From NCBI GenBank assembly GCA_029721435.1, contig CM056583.1, forward strand, positions 55,736,120 to 55,800,119: a stretch of DNA of 64,000 nt. The letters are read 5' to 3'. The position numbers were made by a program, and so were the translations under genes. This document shows, one piece after another, positions 54,449-64,000 of the stretch; the stretch's first letter is position 1; each line of letters starts with the position of its first letter. Below the pieces are notes generated by a model. It had not been told where the DNA came from and made no database searches. It saw only the letters and a program-made list of their open reading frames with translations. The DNA is from Gymnothorax reevesii (taxonomy: Eukaryota; Chordata; Actinopteri; Anguilliformes; Muraenidae).

Positions 54449-54854
54449 AGATGTGTTTGTAAAACACTAATGCCCCCGTATGCCAAGGTCAAGAAGACAG
54501 GATCAAGGCCTAGATCACCTTTCTTCAACGAGAGGAATTGTATACCTAAGTATCAAAGACGTACCACAAACCAGTCAAAAGTTATGGCCAAGGTTAAACT
54601 TTTGTGAAAATGTCACCGACGCCAACGTCAAGGGCACAAAGTCAAATTTGATGACCTCATCTGAAAGGTGTCGTCACAAGGGGTGCACAAGCAAAGTATC
54701 GGAGACCTACCACTAACAAATCAAAAGTTATGGCCAAGGTTAAAGTTTTTTTTCACTGCGGACAAACAGACGGACGGACAGACAGACAGACAGACAGACG
54801 GACAGGTGAAAAACTACATGCCCCCGAAACTTCGTTTACGTGAGCATAAAAATG
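54449..54854 (+). repeat. dispersed fish repeat with GACA run
   Basis: GATGTGTTTGTAAAACACTA and ATGCCCCCGTATGCCAAGGT start a unit that ends TTTTTTTTCACTGCGGACAA, a GACA/GACG run (54768-54804), ACATGCCCCCGAAACTTCG and GTGAGCATAAAAATG. Inside, GTTATGGCCAAGGTTAAA occurs twice (about 54583 and 54729). This layout is a familiar interspersed repeat of teleosts; I do not know its class. Confidence 0.5.
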
Positions 54855-56722
54855 CGCCTACCTCGTCTTTGCAGTAAACACACGTAGTACTATGCAAGAT
54901 ACTGAAACCTGGCTGCAGCCCACTAGATCCCAGCATGTGTACAGGAAATGCCCCGTGAAATACACCCAAGGTGCACACATGACACACAACACCTGCAAAT
55001 GCACGGGAATGACACTGGACCTTTGTGTTGGGCTTTCCAGAATGTCCAAGCAATTCAAGGATGACATGTCTCTGTAACGCAAGTCGTTTTAGAAGCTTTA
55101 TGTCATTCAGAGACTCTATCAGGTTGATTCCATCAGGGATAACCCTTTTTTCGGCTGAATACATAATGAACTTCCTCTTCCAGCTCGAGAAACAATGCCA
55201 TTCTGAAAGTCTTTCTATACTTTGCCAACAGTCAGGAACCCCTGCTAAAAATGGCCAGGTCATGAAGGGATAAGCTCGGATTGAAACTGCTCAAATTAAA
55301 CAAGGGCTTTGTGCAATCATGCCAAAATCTTGCGGGGTCTTGGCAAAGCAATTTACGAATTTCAGCAAGCTCCTATGACCTGTGATTAATGCGCCGTTCT
55401 TTGTAAATTATAAATTTAGCGATGAGTGGACTTTGCATGTTCACAAAATTTCCAAGGTTATCGTGAAACCGGTCTCTGGTTTTTGTTTCTGCCATTATGA
55501 ATTTTCTACCACTTCGAATTTTTTGAAAAACGTACTTTTGCAAACTAGACCTTGGCCATATGGCCGATCTTAACTAGACTTGACGACTGAGGGTCCTGAC
55601 CAAAAGTAATTAAGAGAGTTATTCTTGGTAAACAATATGTATGAAATGCTATTTGGGTCAAAATTATATAAGTGAGTACATAACTGATTAAATTTGTCCA
55701 TGAAATAAATAAATAAATAGGAAATGAAATAAATCTTAAGGTATGTAAACATGGCAATAAATGTTAAAATATATATAAATTTAAACATTAATCTATAAAT
55801 TAGTCGATATAGTTCAGTAAATAAATAAATAAATAAATATGTATTTATTTAAATATAATTTTTCAAAGGAAACATATTTATTTCTGGAGATTTTTATTTT
55901 ATAATTCCACATTTATTTATTTATTGATTTACTTTCAAATTTGATTTTGAAGACAAAAAAAAATAAAAAATTCCAGGAAGTGAGTCATAAGTGTGAAAGT
56001 AATCCTGAAAGAAATCCAACGTAGTTTCCGCAAGGAAAGGCCATGCCTGACAATTTTTGGGCTGGAGTCATGTTGAGCTTTGTGAACTTTATTGCTAGTG
56101 GGAAAATTGGATAAGCGCCTATACCAAAAATCATTATCTTTTACTTTGGAACAAGTAGATGTTTGAACAGAATGTGTTGAACATAATGACAGTAAAGCAG
56201 CCAAACTCTGAGTTGGCTATTTTGCTTTTTAGCCATCTTGTGATTATTGTTTTCAATGGATTTTCATGGTAAGCCATAAAAACGCTTCGTAGATTTAACT
56301 GAAATTTGGCACATTTGAAGAGAACAACCCAAAGTACCACGGCACTAAATTAGAGGTAAATCATTCACTGCCACCAACAGGCCAAATACCAGAATGTTAC
56401 TTTCAACCTATTTGTCCTATGTTTGTGATTCTTATTCCCCTAAATCCCTGTATCTCACATCATAGACTCATCTGCTGTTTGTTGTGCTTGGACCCATTAA
56501 TTGCTGCTCGCAGCTTTATTTTTTTCTCTATTAGTGTTTCTATCAGTGTATGCATAGGCTGATCAGATAATGGAAGTGGCTATGGCCATTGACCTGTTGT
56601 GTTAGTCAAACTGCAAGTACATTAAGGTCAGAATTCCATTAATGCCACCCTGATAAAAAAAAATTAATTACTCAGATTCACGTTTGCACAATCTCTTTAT
56701 GGGACTTTAAAAAGAGAACAAC
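54855..56722. other. intergenic DNA, AT-rich
   Basis: Contains AAAT-type microsatellites (about 55703-55725 and 55818-55839). Open frames on both strands at 54814-55273 overlap each other and have no family match. No gene is supported. Confidence 0.5.
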
Positions 56723-57975
56723 TTAAAGGAGAATTCTGGTGTGAAATTGACTTGGGGTGTATTGAAACATGATAATGAGTGCTAACTTTTGTCCAATACC
56801 CCGCCTCTGTACGCATGCAACTTTTCAATATAAATGGATTTAATGCTCACCTTTGAGTTGATTATCCCGCTTTTACCGTGGTCATTTGCCAAATCGCAGC
56901 ATTCAGAATTTTTTTGTTAAAGTTTTGCACAAAAAAACGAGTTGGTAATCATTAAACAGGCGCCGTGCCTTCTCATACCCAGTACTATAGGCTAAGGTAA
57001 ATTGAACCAGGTATCTTAGTTCATCTTACGTTCATGTTCATGTTCACGTTCACGTTCACATGCTTACATCTGTTTACTAGCTGATGATTTCCCTGCTGAA
57101 AATTCCAGCTTTGACCACTTGGTTGATACCGGATTCCAGCTGAAACGGAGATTATGCATAACACAACATTATGCGCGATTATGCAGACTGTAGCTAACTT
57201 GCTGTACACAATTACAATGAACTTATGACTGTCCGTAGAGTCAGCAAGCTGAAATCAGTCTGCTGGCATAGCAGGTAACTAGTGAACTGTCAGCAGTCGC
57301 TGATACATGAGGTGGACACGTTAGCTTCATTTGTAACTGTATTTACAATTGATTAGTGGATAAAGCCGGATTACTTTGCTGCTTTAATATTTACTGTCAT
57401 TATCGCTTGAGTACCTGTTGTTAACCGCCCCGCAGGACGCAATTTATATGACGCCGCTAAATTTACTGGAGATGAATGAGCAGCTAGTTTTCTGTTGTAC
57501 CCAGTCAGATACCAGCTCTAACGCTGCTATGGCTACAAGTTGGCTAGTGGATGAATTTAGAATGGTGAAACGACCATAGCCGAACTACCTGTGCGGTTCC
57601 ACGGTTTTAATGCATACCTGCCAGAAAAAATACCAATCAGAAAAAAGCATTCATCCAGACCATAGTATAATTTTTAATAAACTACCAGTGCAGTTCTCAG
57701 TGCCTCGTTTTAAATGTGAGGGCTCTCGGAATTCTATCGATGAAGTGTGGAGCTACTTTGAGCCTTGTTAATGATGAAAAAAAATAGCGATTTTTTTGCA
57801 TGGCAACGCGAGCCCCGATTCACAACCATTGTAAGCCTGTTGGGAGCTTTGGCTGAAAATCCATTTATTTCGAAAAGTTGCGTGCGTACGGAGGTGGGGT
57901 ATTCGACAAAAGTTAGTACTCATTATCATGTTTCAATACACCCCAAGTCAATGTCACACCGGAATTCTCCTTTAA
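56723..57975. mobile_element. 1.25-kb element flanked by TTAA (piggyBac-like non-autonomous)
   Basis: TTAA at 56723-56726 and 57972-57975 flank inverted ends AGGAGAATTCTGGTGTGA and TCACACCGGAATTCTCCT. Similarity continues inward for well over 100 bp (GACTTGGGGTGTATTGAAAC / GTTTCAATACACCCCAAGTC; ACTTTTGTCCAATACCCC / GGGGTATTCGACAAAAGT). TTAA duplications are the hallmark of piggyBac transposition. No transposase is present; the centre holds a TTCATG/TTCACG hexamer array (57030-57060). Confidence 0.7.
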
Positions 57976-58141
57976 AATAACAAGGAACAAAGCAGGGCTA
58001 TGTATGGGTAATTCTACTTTGGCTGGGTCTTTGTAATGGTACACAGCAAGCATCATGCATGGCCCCTCAGCCAGTCTTTGCTGGATGCACAACACTTTAA
58101 TTCATCTCATGTTGATATTTTGTCCACATAATTATTCCAAA

Positions 58142-58456
58142 ACTAGAGGCACTTGTAGAGTGCAAACCTCCGCCAAGGCAGCACAATCCAAATTTTCATG
58201 AGTGGGAGCAAAGTTGAGTTATCGCGTGTCATACGATTTCAAGATGGCTGCTGTGGCGACCATATTGTTTCACTGATCGCAGTGAAAATCAATAGGGTCC
58301 ATCCTTGATGTAATTGCAATGCACCCACAAAATTTCAGCCATATCCGTGCATTGCTTTTTGAGTCATGTTGTTCACAAACAGACAGACAGACAGACAAAC
58401 AAACTAATTGGGGCGAAAACATAACCTCTGCCCCAACTTCATTGGTGGAGGTAAAT
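58142..58456 (+). repeat. dispersed fish repeat with CAGA run and paired CCTCCGCC ends
   Basis: Starts CTAGAGGCACTTGTAGAGTG and CAAACCTCCGCCAAGGC and ends CTTCATTGGTGGAGGTAAAT, with GACAGACAGACAGACAAACA at 58380-58400. The ends are weakly inverted (ACCTCCGCCAA / TTGGTGGAGGT). Resembles a common teleost repeat; class unknown. Confidence 0.5.
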
Positions 58457-58460
58457 ATGC

Positions 58461-59175
58461 CTCCTCTGGCTGGTCACACTTGTGGTCTGCCTTTACCTAC
58501 TGCATATTGAGCACAGTCCTCTAGTAGGTACAAAGAAAATACAATGTGCTTTCCTGAATTGTCCAAGATGGGTATTGTTCATATGTTCAGTCTGAGTGGG
58601 CATTACAAACTTGGAGGAACAGACATTTCAAATATATGTCCACATATCACAACCTGCAGCCATTCAAGATTTAAGCTTTTAAAGAGAATCTGTGGAACAG
58701 TTGCATGCTGCAAGAATGAGATACAACTGCTAAAAAACAGACATAACCCATAGCTTTAAATGTTCAAATGGGATTATAATTACTGTTATATAAGATATGA
58801 CCGATACAGATTTGAAACAGTTGCTTAGAAACCAAGTACCAAGATGTTCTTTCTGTGCGTGACTGAGGAGAGGAGAGGAGCAGTGGTTATGGACGTAAGG
58901 ACAGGAAGCAGACAATGCCTGGCTTTTCTGCTCCCATCTGAATTTATGAACTGGTATCTACCCACACACCTCTCCATTTTACGCCCCCATCACCTTTGAG
59001 TCATTGCACGACACTTTTACTGAAATACTCTGCATCGATCTGCCTTTAATTTCATACAAGATTTGATTTAAAATGTATGGTCTCCTCACATGTGAAAGAA
59101 ATGTGATTAATGATTTGAAAGTGCAGCAGTTACTGTTTGAATAACACCCAACCCCCCCCCCCCCCGCCCCTCCCC

Positions 59176-59222
<47 letters not shown>

Positions 59223-59491
59223 TATTTTCCAGCAGCCAACCTTACAAGAGGTCAATACTCTGCTGGCAGAGGCAATATAAAAGTGTCTTATGACACATCA
59301 GTAATTCATATTTTTAACCATAGTGATGCCAAGCATGATGTGTACTCAGGCTGTGGGGAAAGCTTAACTGCATCTAATAAGCGAATTCAAAAGGACCGTC
59401 TAAAAATGAAAAATGTATTTGCACAACAGGAAGAGGTGATGCTTGTCAATAATTATGGGGCTTTATTATTGAACGAACAGAGGAATTAGAC
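58461..59491. other. intergenic DNA with microsatellites
   Basis: A C homopolymer (about 59152-59165) followed by a CA array (about 59179-59214). Nothing else is recognised; the open frame at 58979-59239 is a translation of the CA array. Confidence 0.6.
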
Positions 59492-59692
59492 CAGTGGTGT
59501 CAAACTGACCCGTAAACGGGCCAAGAGGCTGCAGGTCCTCAATCCTACCAAGCAGAGGCTCACCTGAAAGCATGATTTAATCAACTGATCTAGGCCTGCA
59601 CAACTGATTAGTTGTATCAGGTGCGCTTCTGCATTGTTGGAGTGAAAACCTGCAGCCTCTTGGCCCGTTTACGGGTCAGTTTGACACCCCTG
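59492..59692. mobile_element. 201-bp palindromic hAT-like MITE, copy 1
   Basis: Ends CAGTGGTGTCAAACTGACCC and GGGTCAGTTTGACACCCCTG are inverted, and the paired arms extend about 45 bp (GTAAACGGGCCAAGAGGCTG / CAGCCTCTTGGCCCGTTTAC). The flanks AATTAGAC (59484-59491) and ATTTAGAC (59693-59700) are an 8-bp duplication with one mismatch, as hAT elements make. Non-coding. Confidence 0.8.
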
Positions 59693-59700
59693 ATTTAGAC

Positions 59701-60855
59701 AGACCAGTGGTGGCTCATAAACAGTTTACTTCAAATAATGTGTTTTCAATATTCTTAGGCATTTTAACCATTTGAATTATCCATTGAAATTTCTCCTAGC
59801 AATTAGTGAGTGAATCCTCTGTAATCCAACATGGTATCGTGAGTTAATATCCTTTCAACTGTCTTTTTTTTTTTTCTTACATGGATTGTAACTAATTTTG
59901 CAATTAGTCTTGTAATTGAACATGAATAGCAATAATTGAGGCAAGATGTATGTGCGTGCATCAAAATTGCAACGTCAATATTCAGAGGGAAACAGATTTC
60001 TTGCAGTGATGATATATTATTAATATATTTATCTTGTCTTCAAGTCCATTACTATTTAGGCAATTAAAGCATGAAAATGAATAATTACATGCAATTATCT
60101 TTTTGCAGTACATCTTTTTTCTCAAAAGGCTGTGGCACATCTGTGATCCAAGTATTTAAAAAAAAGTGCCACAGCATTGTAGCTCACCTGGACACCTGAA
60201 TTAATCAATGCACAAGATATCAATGAGATGAAATCAAGGTCAGTTAAAGAAAAATAAAATAGATATTTGCAAGATTTGGCATTGAGCAGGCTTTATTGTT
60301 CCGACCTGTCAATTTATCCAGTCTGAAAGAATGCATGGTTACGTATAGGCTAAAGTCACTTTTTCAAAATGGCTCCCATGGCAGCCATCTTTGAAGCACA
60401 GTTGCCATAACAACAAAGATTAAAGTCACATTCAGTCTTCACATGAATTGTGAACATGTTTGCAGCAAGAACACACAAGAGATGCTTCTATACACTGCCT
60501 CCAATATGGATGCCAGAGGAATGTAAGTCAAATTTCAAAGAGAGACAAAGGGAGCAGAGTATGATGCTATATATGTATTAAAACAGAGCTATGGCAGTGG
60601 AATATGAAGTGCATTGCAATAGTTATGCCCAAGTAATGAACAACATACATCAGATGCCATTCATGTTGCTTCAGAAGCCATTATGGCACCTAATTTACTT
60701 CAGTACTTGTGCACTGCAATATGAAAATAAGGAGTCAGACTGCCAAGAAGGAGACGGCTGGGAGCTTGTGCAAGCCCAAATTGAGCCACAATCTATATTT
60801 TCAAAACTCTATGGGTGACGTCTAGCAGAATACATCCATTGTTTTACACAGTCTG
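59701..60855. other. intergenic DNA without recognised features
   Basis: AT-rich sequence with no gene, RNA or clear repeat. The open frame at 60591-60818 has no family resemblance. Confidence 0.5.
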
Positions 60856-62089
60856 CAGGGGTGTCAAAATGACCCATAAAAGGGCCAAGGGGCTGCTGGT
60901 TTTCAATCCTACCAAGTGGAAGCACACCTGAAAACAGTGATTTAACCAACTGATCTAGGAATGCACAACTTGTTGTGTTCCAGGGTTCTGGCCTTTGGCC
61001 AGAACAGTATTGTTTATGGTTTTAACAGTTTCATGTTCCAAGACTCCATAGTTCATAGTTCATGTTCATGTCATAGTTTTAACAGTTTCTTGTTTCAGGA
61101 TTTCACATTCCATGTCCTTGTTTTTACTTTTCCATGTTTTTGTTTTTGCCAGGTCTGCCATGCCACTCCACCGCTTGTCTGCGTTCCGCCCCGTGCCTTC
61201 GTTGTTGCACATTTCAGAGCTCTGGGTTGGCTTTGGTATTTCCCTCTTCCTTCTGTGCTGTGCTGATTCGGGGCTCTCTAAGCTTAATTGGCAATTAACT
61301 GTTTTTAAGTTACTAACATTTACTAACACTCACTGGGTGGTGTCATTCTTAGATAGGCACATTACTAATATTACTAATTTAGACAGGGAGTTTATTGTCA
61401 TGATTCCTGCTTTGCTATTTCAAGATCTTGCTGTGCTTTTCTGTTCTTAACATTCATGCTTGCTTCCAAACTGCATACTTAATTGGTACTTAAGCTGAGC
61501 ACGCTCATTCTCTTAATGAGCAGGTCATGTCATCTAATCTCTGTCCATGTCTTGATCTTGCCATGCCTCTTGTTTCTGCTTCTCCAGGTGTTGCCCCTCA
61601 TGTGTCCTTGATTATCAAGCCTTTATCTGGATGCGGTGGAAGTTGGCTGGCAGACAGTGTCTCGCGTCTCGTTGCATGTTCAAGTTTAGCCAAGTTCTTG
61701 TTGTCAAGTTCCCTAGCATTTCTAGTTTCAAGTCTTGTTCTCGCCTCTCGTCTTGTGTATATATATTTAGTCTGGTTATTTGTTTTTCTTGATCTTCTTG
61801 CCTGGAGTTTCCAGTGCCTTTTGTTTTTTGCATTTTGCATTCATTGTTTATAGCTCCGTGTAGCTTACCTTAGTTTGTTTTTTTTTGCAACCCTTTGGGC
61901 CAAGTTTTTTTGTTGGCCCTCGTGCCTGTTTTATTTTTGTTTGAAATAAATCCTCATTCCCATCTCCCCACATCTGGTGTCTTACTGATCCCATATCACA
62001 ACTGATTAGTTGTATCAGGTGTGCTTCTGCATTGTTGGAGTGAAAACCTGCAGCCTCTTGGCCCTTTTGCAGGTCAGTTTGACACCCCA
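60856..62089. mobile_element. same MITE, copy 2, split by a solo LTR
   Basis: Left part 60856-60970 (CAGGGGTGTCAAAATGACCC onward) and right part 61999-62089 (CAACTGATTAGTTGTATCAG to GGTCAGTTTGACACCCC) together match copy 1 at 59492. The solo LTR (60971-61998) lies at its centre, in CAACT. The right tip runs directly into the Harbinger-like element. Confidence 0.75.
60971..61998 (+). mobile_element. solo LTR of the same gypsy family
   Basis: 1028 bp beginning TGTTGTGTTCCAGGGTTCTG and ending ATCCCATATCA, with a perfect 5-bp duplication CAACT (60966-60970, 61999-62003). It is closely similar along its length to the LTRs at 37737 and 43444, with scattered differences and small indels. It probably arose by recombination between two LTRs of an earlier insertion. 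It keeps the candidate R start (AGACAGTGTCT at about 61650). Confidence 0.9.
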
Positions 62090-62223
62090 GGGTCCGTATG
62101 CATGACGCGAGGATAAGTGACTTATCCAGAGGATAGAGACCATCCCCCGGATAACGAGGTAAAAGTGGTATGCATGTTGAGGGGATAGCAGTTCTTATTC
62201 TGGGGATAAAGTTATACCCAGTT

Positions 62224-62390
62224 TCAACTGGGGATAGCGGCTTTATTCCACGGACTCCGCTGGTCTCGCCTGTTTGGTACAGCTGCTTTCAGAGACTTCC
62301 ACTTATCTTTCAATTCTGAAATGGTGCGTTCTGTGCAGCCGCACAAATTCACCTTTGCGGGAATTCTGGTCCAAATTTCAGTGTTTTTTT
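62224..62390 (-). pseudogene. Myb/SANT-like DNA-binding domain fragment
   Basis: Minus-strand reading TEIWTRIPAKVNLCGCTERT then ISELKDKWKSLKAAVPNRRD fits the second and third helices of the Myb/SANT-like domain of Harbinger-associated proteins: an aromatic, VN, a RT-x-x-(E/Q)-x-K-x-KW-x-x-LK signature. The N-terminal helix is replaced by a T/A homopolymer (62384-62406), so the gene is truncated. In Harbinger systems this protein brings the transposase to its DNA sites. Confidence 0.6.
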
Positions 62391-62642
62391 TTTTTTTTTT
62401 TTTTTTGCTATAGCACATGTATTAGCTGTAAACAGAACTGCATGTTCCACTGAGATTTCCACCAAAAGAACATGGGATCGTTGTCAGAAATGTTACTTTC
62501 CACTACTGACGCCTGCTGCATTGTATGTTGTAGAAAATAACTATTTGTTGTGCAACTAAAAAAATGAGAAATGTGTCGTTATGTAAGTATGTCACAAGGA
62601 ATCCCTTACCGACATGCACAGAATGCTAGGAAACACAGCCAG

Positions 62643-62963
62643 TAGGGCTGGGCGATATATCGTGATTCAAAGTAAAATATCGTCACAGATTTTGACTATC
62701 GTGATATGAAATAAGTGTTGGCTTTTCTGGTTTTAAAAGCTGAATTACAGTAATGGGTTGCATTTTTCTGCACTTGCAAGACTGTTGAAGCTGTTGCCTG
62801 CATCTGTTTCATCGTTATATCAATATTACTAATAAATGGTTATAGAAAATATTGTGTACATATTTTGCAAAAGCACCAACATTTGTCCTGATATCGGCAA
62901 GATATCGAGGTATCCAGTCACCGATATCGAGATATTAGATTTTGTCCATATCGCCCAGTCCTA
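62643..62963. mobile_element. 321-bp hAT MITE, TAGGGCTGGGCGATAT type
   Basis: Ends TAGGGCTGGGCGATAT and ATATCGCCCAGTCCTA; flanked by a perfect 8-bp duplication ACAGCCAG (62635-62642 and 62964-62971), diagnostic of hAT transposition. Rich in ATATCG motifs; non-coding. A very common vertebrate MITE type. Confidence 0.85.
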
Positions 62964-63139
62964 ACAGCCAGTCCCCCTTTCTAAAAATAGCGCTTGCGTG
63001 TCAACCTGGGATAGCCATTCCCTACCCTATCCTTGGCTCACGCATCCGGAGAGCACGCGGCAGTATCCCTTGGATAGTAATCCGGAGGATAGGTGATATC
63101 TGGGGGTAAAGTTATCCCTCCTCGCATACGGCCCCTGGT

Positions 63140-64000
63140 CGCTGTATAAGGGGGAAAGGTGATGACAATTAAGGGCCCACAGCCCATTGGGGCCCACAAA
63201 ACAGACACGGTAAGCGCCATGACTAAATTATTTTGCATAGACCTAACGGCTATTCATACTAATGCACCAGAGTTAATCACAAAGCCACAAAAGCATGCAA
63301 TATTGATTAAATGAATTTCAACAACCCCCTTCTTAAAAAATGGTTCGGTCCATGCTTTGTGCTCCTCTTGGAAAATTTGTGTGTTTTTGCTTGCTAGGTT
63401 CATGAAGTACGGCAGTAAATAGTACGCGCAGCACACACACATCTGGACACCAGAATAGGATAGAGAGAGAGGGAGAGAGGCCAGCAGAACAGGGTCCAGA
63501 AAATTAAATTCTTTTCAAAGGTGAGAGTTTTTAACTAGCTTGCTATGTTGGCTGTTTAGGCTGGCTGTTTAGCTGCCAACGTTACGTTAATGTAACATGG
63601 GGTCAGCTGAGTAAATAATCGCCTGACAAGAATGACATTACTCAGTTATTAACGGTATCATCAACAGAAAAAATCGGTAAGGTTATCATTCGCCAGCCAT
63701 TATAATATACCGTCAAAAAATCCGGTAGCAGTAGGACACGTGCCTCCATCCTTATGAGTGGTTACTGCATACTTGGCTCTCGTGACTGTCTAAGCCAGGT
63801 TTGGATAGCGAACTACATGCAGTCAGTGGTGTAACTGAAACAATCGCTTGACAAGGCTAGCATTGTACCTTCTTACAAAAGTGTTTGCTAAAACTAAACT
63901 GCTACTTTATTCTGTTGCCATAAGTCTTGTTAACACGGGAAGTAATTTTACAGAGCTTGCCCTCATACAATATCCAGGTGAAGCTGTGTGCTCAGAGCTA
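63140..64000. other. intergenic DNA, nothing recognised
   Basis: No gene, RNA or repeat with clear ends. A CGTTACGTTAATGTAACATG inverted motif lies near 63580-63599. Confidence 0.5.

Larger units (their letters stand above)
62087..63139. mobile_element. Harbinger-like element carrying a Myb/SANT-like fragment
   Basis: Ends CCAGGGTCCGTATGCATGAC and CTCGCATACGGCCCCTGG are inverted at their tips. GAGGATA/TATCC motifs repeat near both ends (ACTTATCCAGAGGATAGAG at about 62111; GGATAGTAATCCGGAGGATA at about 63073). The interior holds the protein fragment at 62224-62418 and a nested hAT MITE (62643-62963). PIF/Harbinger transposons characteristically pair a transposase with a Myb/SANT-like protein; only a piece of the latter is visible. 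Confidence 0.6.

Noticed and set aside
54814..55273. 149-codon minus-strand frame
   Set aside because: Overlaps open frames on the other strand, no recognisable domain, no splice context.
58979..59239. Cys/Val-rich 86-codon minus-strand frame
   Set aside because: It is the translation of a CA microsatellite.

Overview
The window is vertebrate genomic DNA, most likely from a ray-finned (teleost) fish. It holds the last four coding exons of one protein-coding gene, whose splice sites are intact. The rest is dense in fish-type repeats: Tc1/mariner transposons, hAT-like and Harbinger-like elements, tRNA-derived SINEs, and a chromodomain Ty3/gypsy retrotransposon. There are no operons, Shine-Dalgarno sites or CRISPR arrays. 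Most short reading frames here are chance.

Positions 1-27,070 (+ strand) are the 3' end of an EFA6-family ARF6 exchange factor gene, best matched to psd3. Coding exons lie at 4573-4730, 5228-5372, 7216-7359 and 25260-25460, followed by a long 3' UTR with AATAAA at 27050. The exons encode the end of the PH domain, the coiled-coil region and the C-terminal tail. The last intron is 17.9 kb. It contains a SINE, a decayed Tc1 copy, a 2.76-kb foldback structure with arms of about 0.9-1 kb (11672-14428), a minisatellite that changes orientation, a MITE, and a 1.7-kb TIR element with an internal duplication.

Positions 27,071-64,000 appear to be gene-free and are built of transposons. The main structure is a nest at 34280-47913. 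A mariner relic is split by a partly palindromic AT-rich element, which is split by a poly(A) SINE. Next to or in the SINE head is an old solo LTR (target duplication ATACC), and that LTR is split by a complete Ty3/gypsy chromovirus (37737-44470; two LTRs of 1027 bp that look identical; target duplication GCTTG). The gypsy has a single gag-pol frame with all catalytic motifs but one in-frame amber codon early in gag. A Tc1 copy with its own long inverted repeats (45264-46883) sits in the same nest. Downstream are a reverse Tc1 relic, a second nearly complete Tc1 whose third catalytic residue is Lys instead of Glu, a mariner deletion derivative, a 1.25-kb element flanked by TTAA, two copies of a palindromic hAT-like MITE (one split by a solo LTR of the same gypsy family), and a Harbinger-like element that carries a Myb/SANT-like fragment and is itself split by a hAT MITE with a perfect 8-bp duplication.

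The host gene acts in ARF6 and membrane/actin signalling. The other content is selfish DNA in different stages of decay. Because younger insertions interrupt older ones, their relative ages can be read directly.
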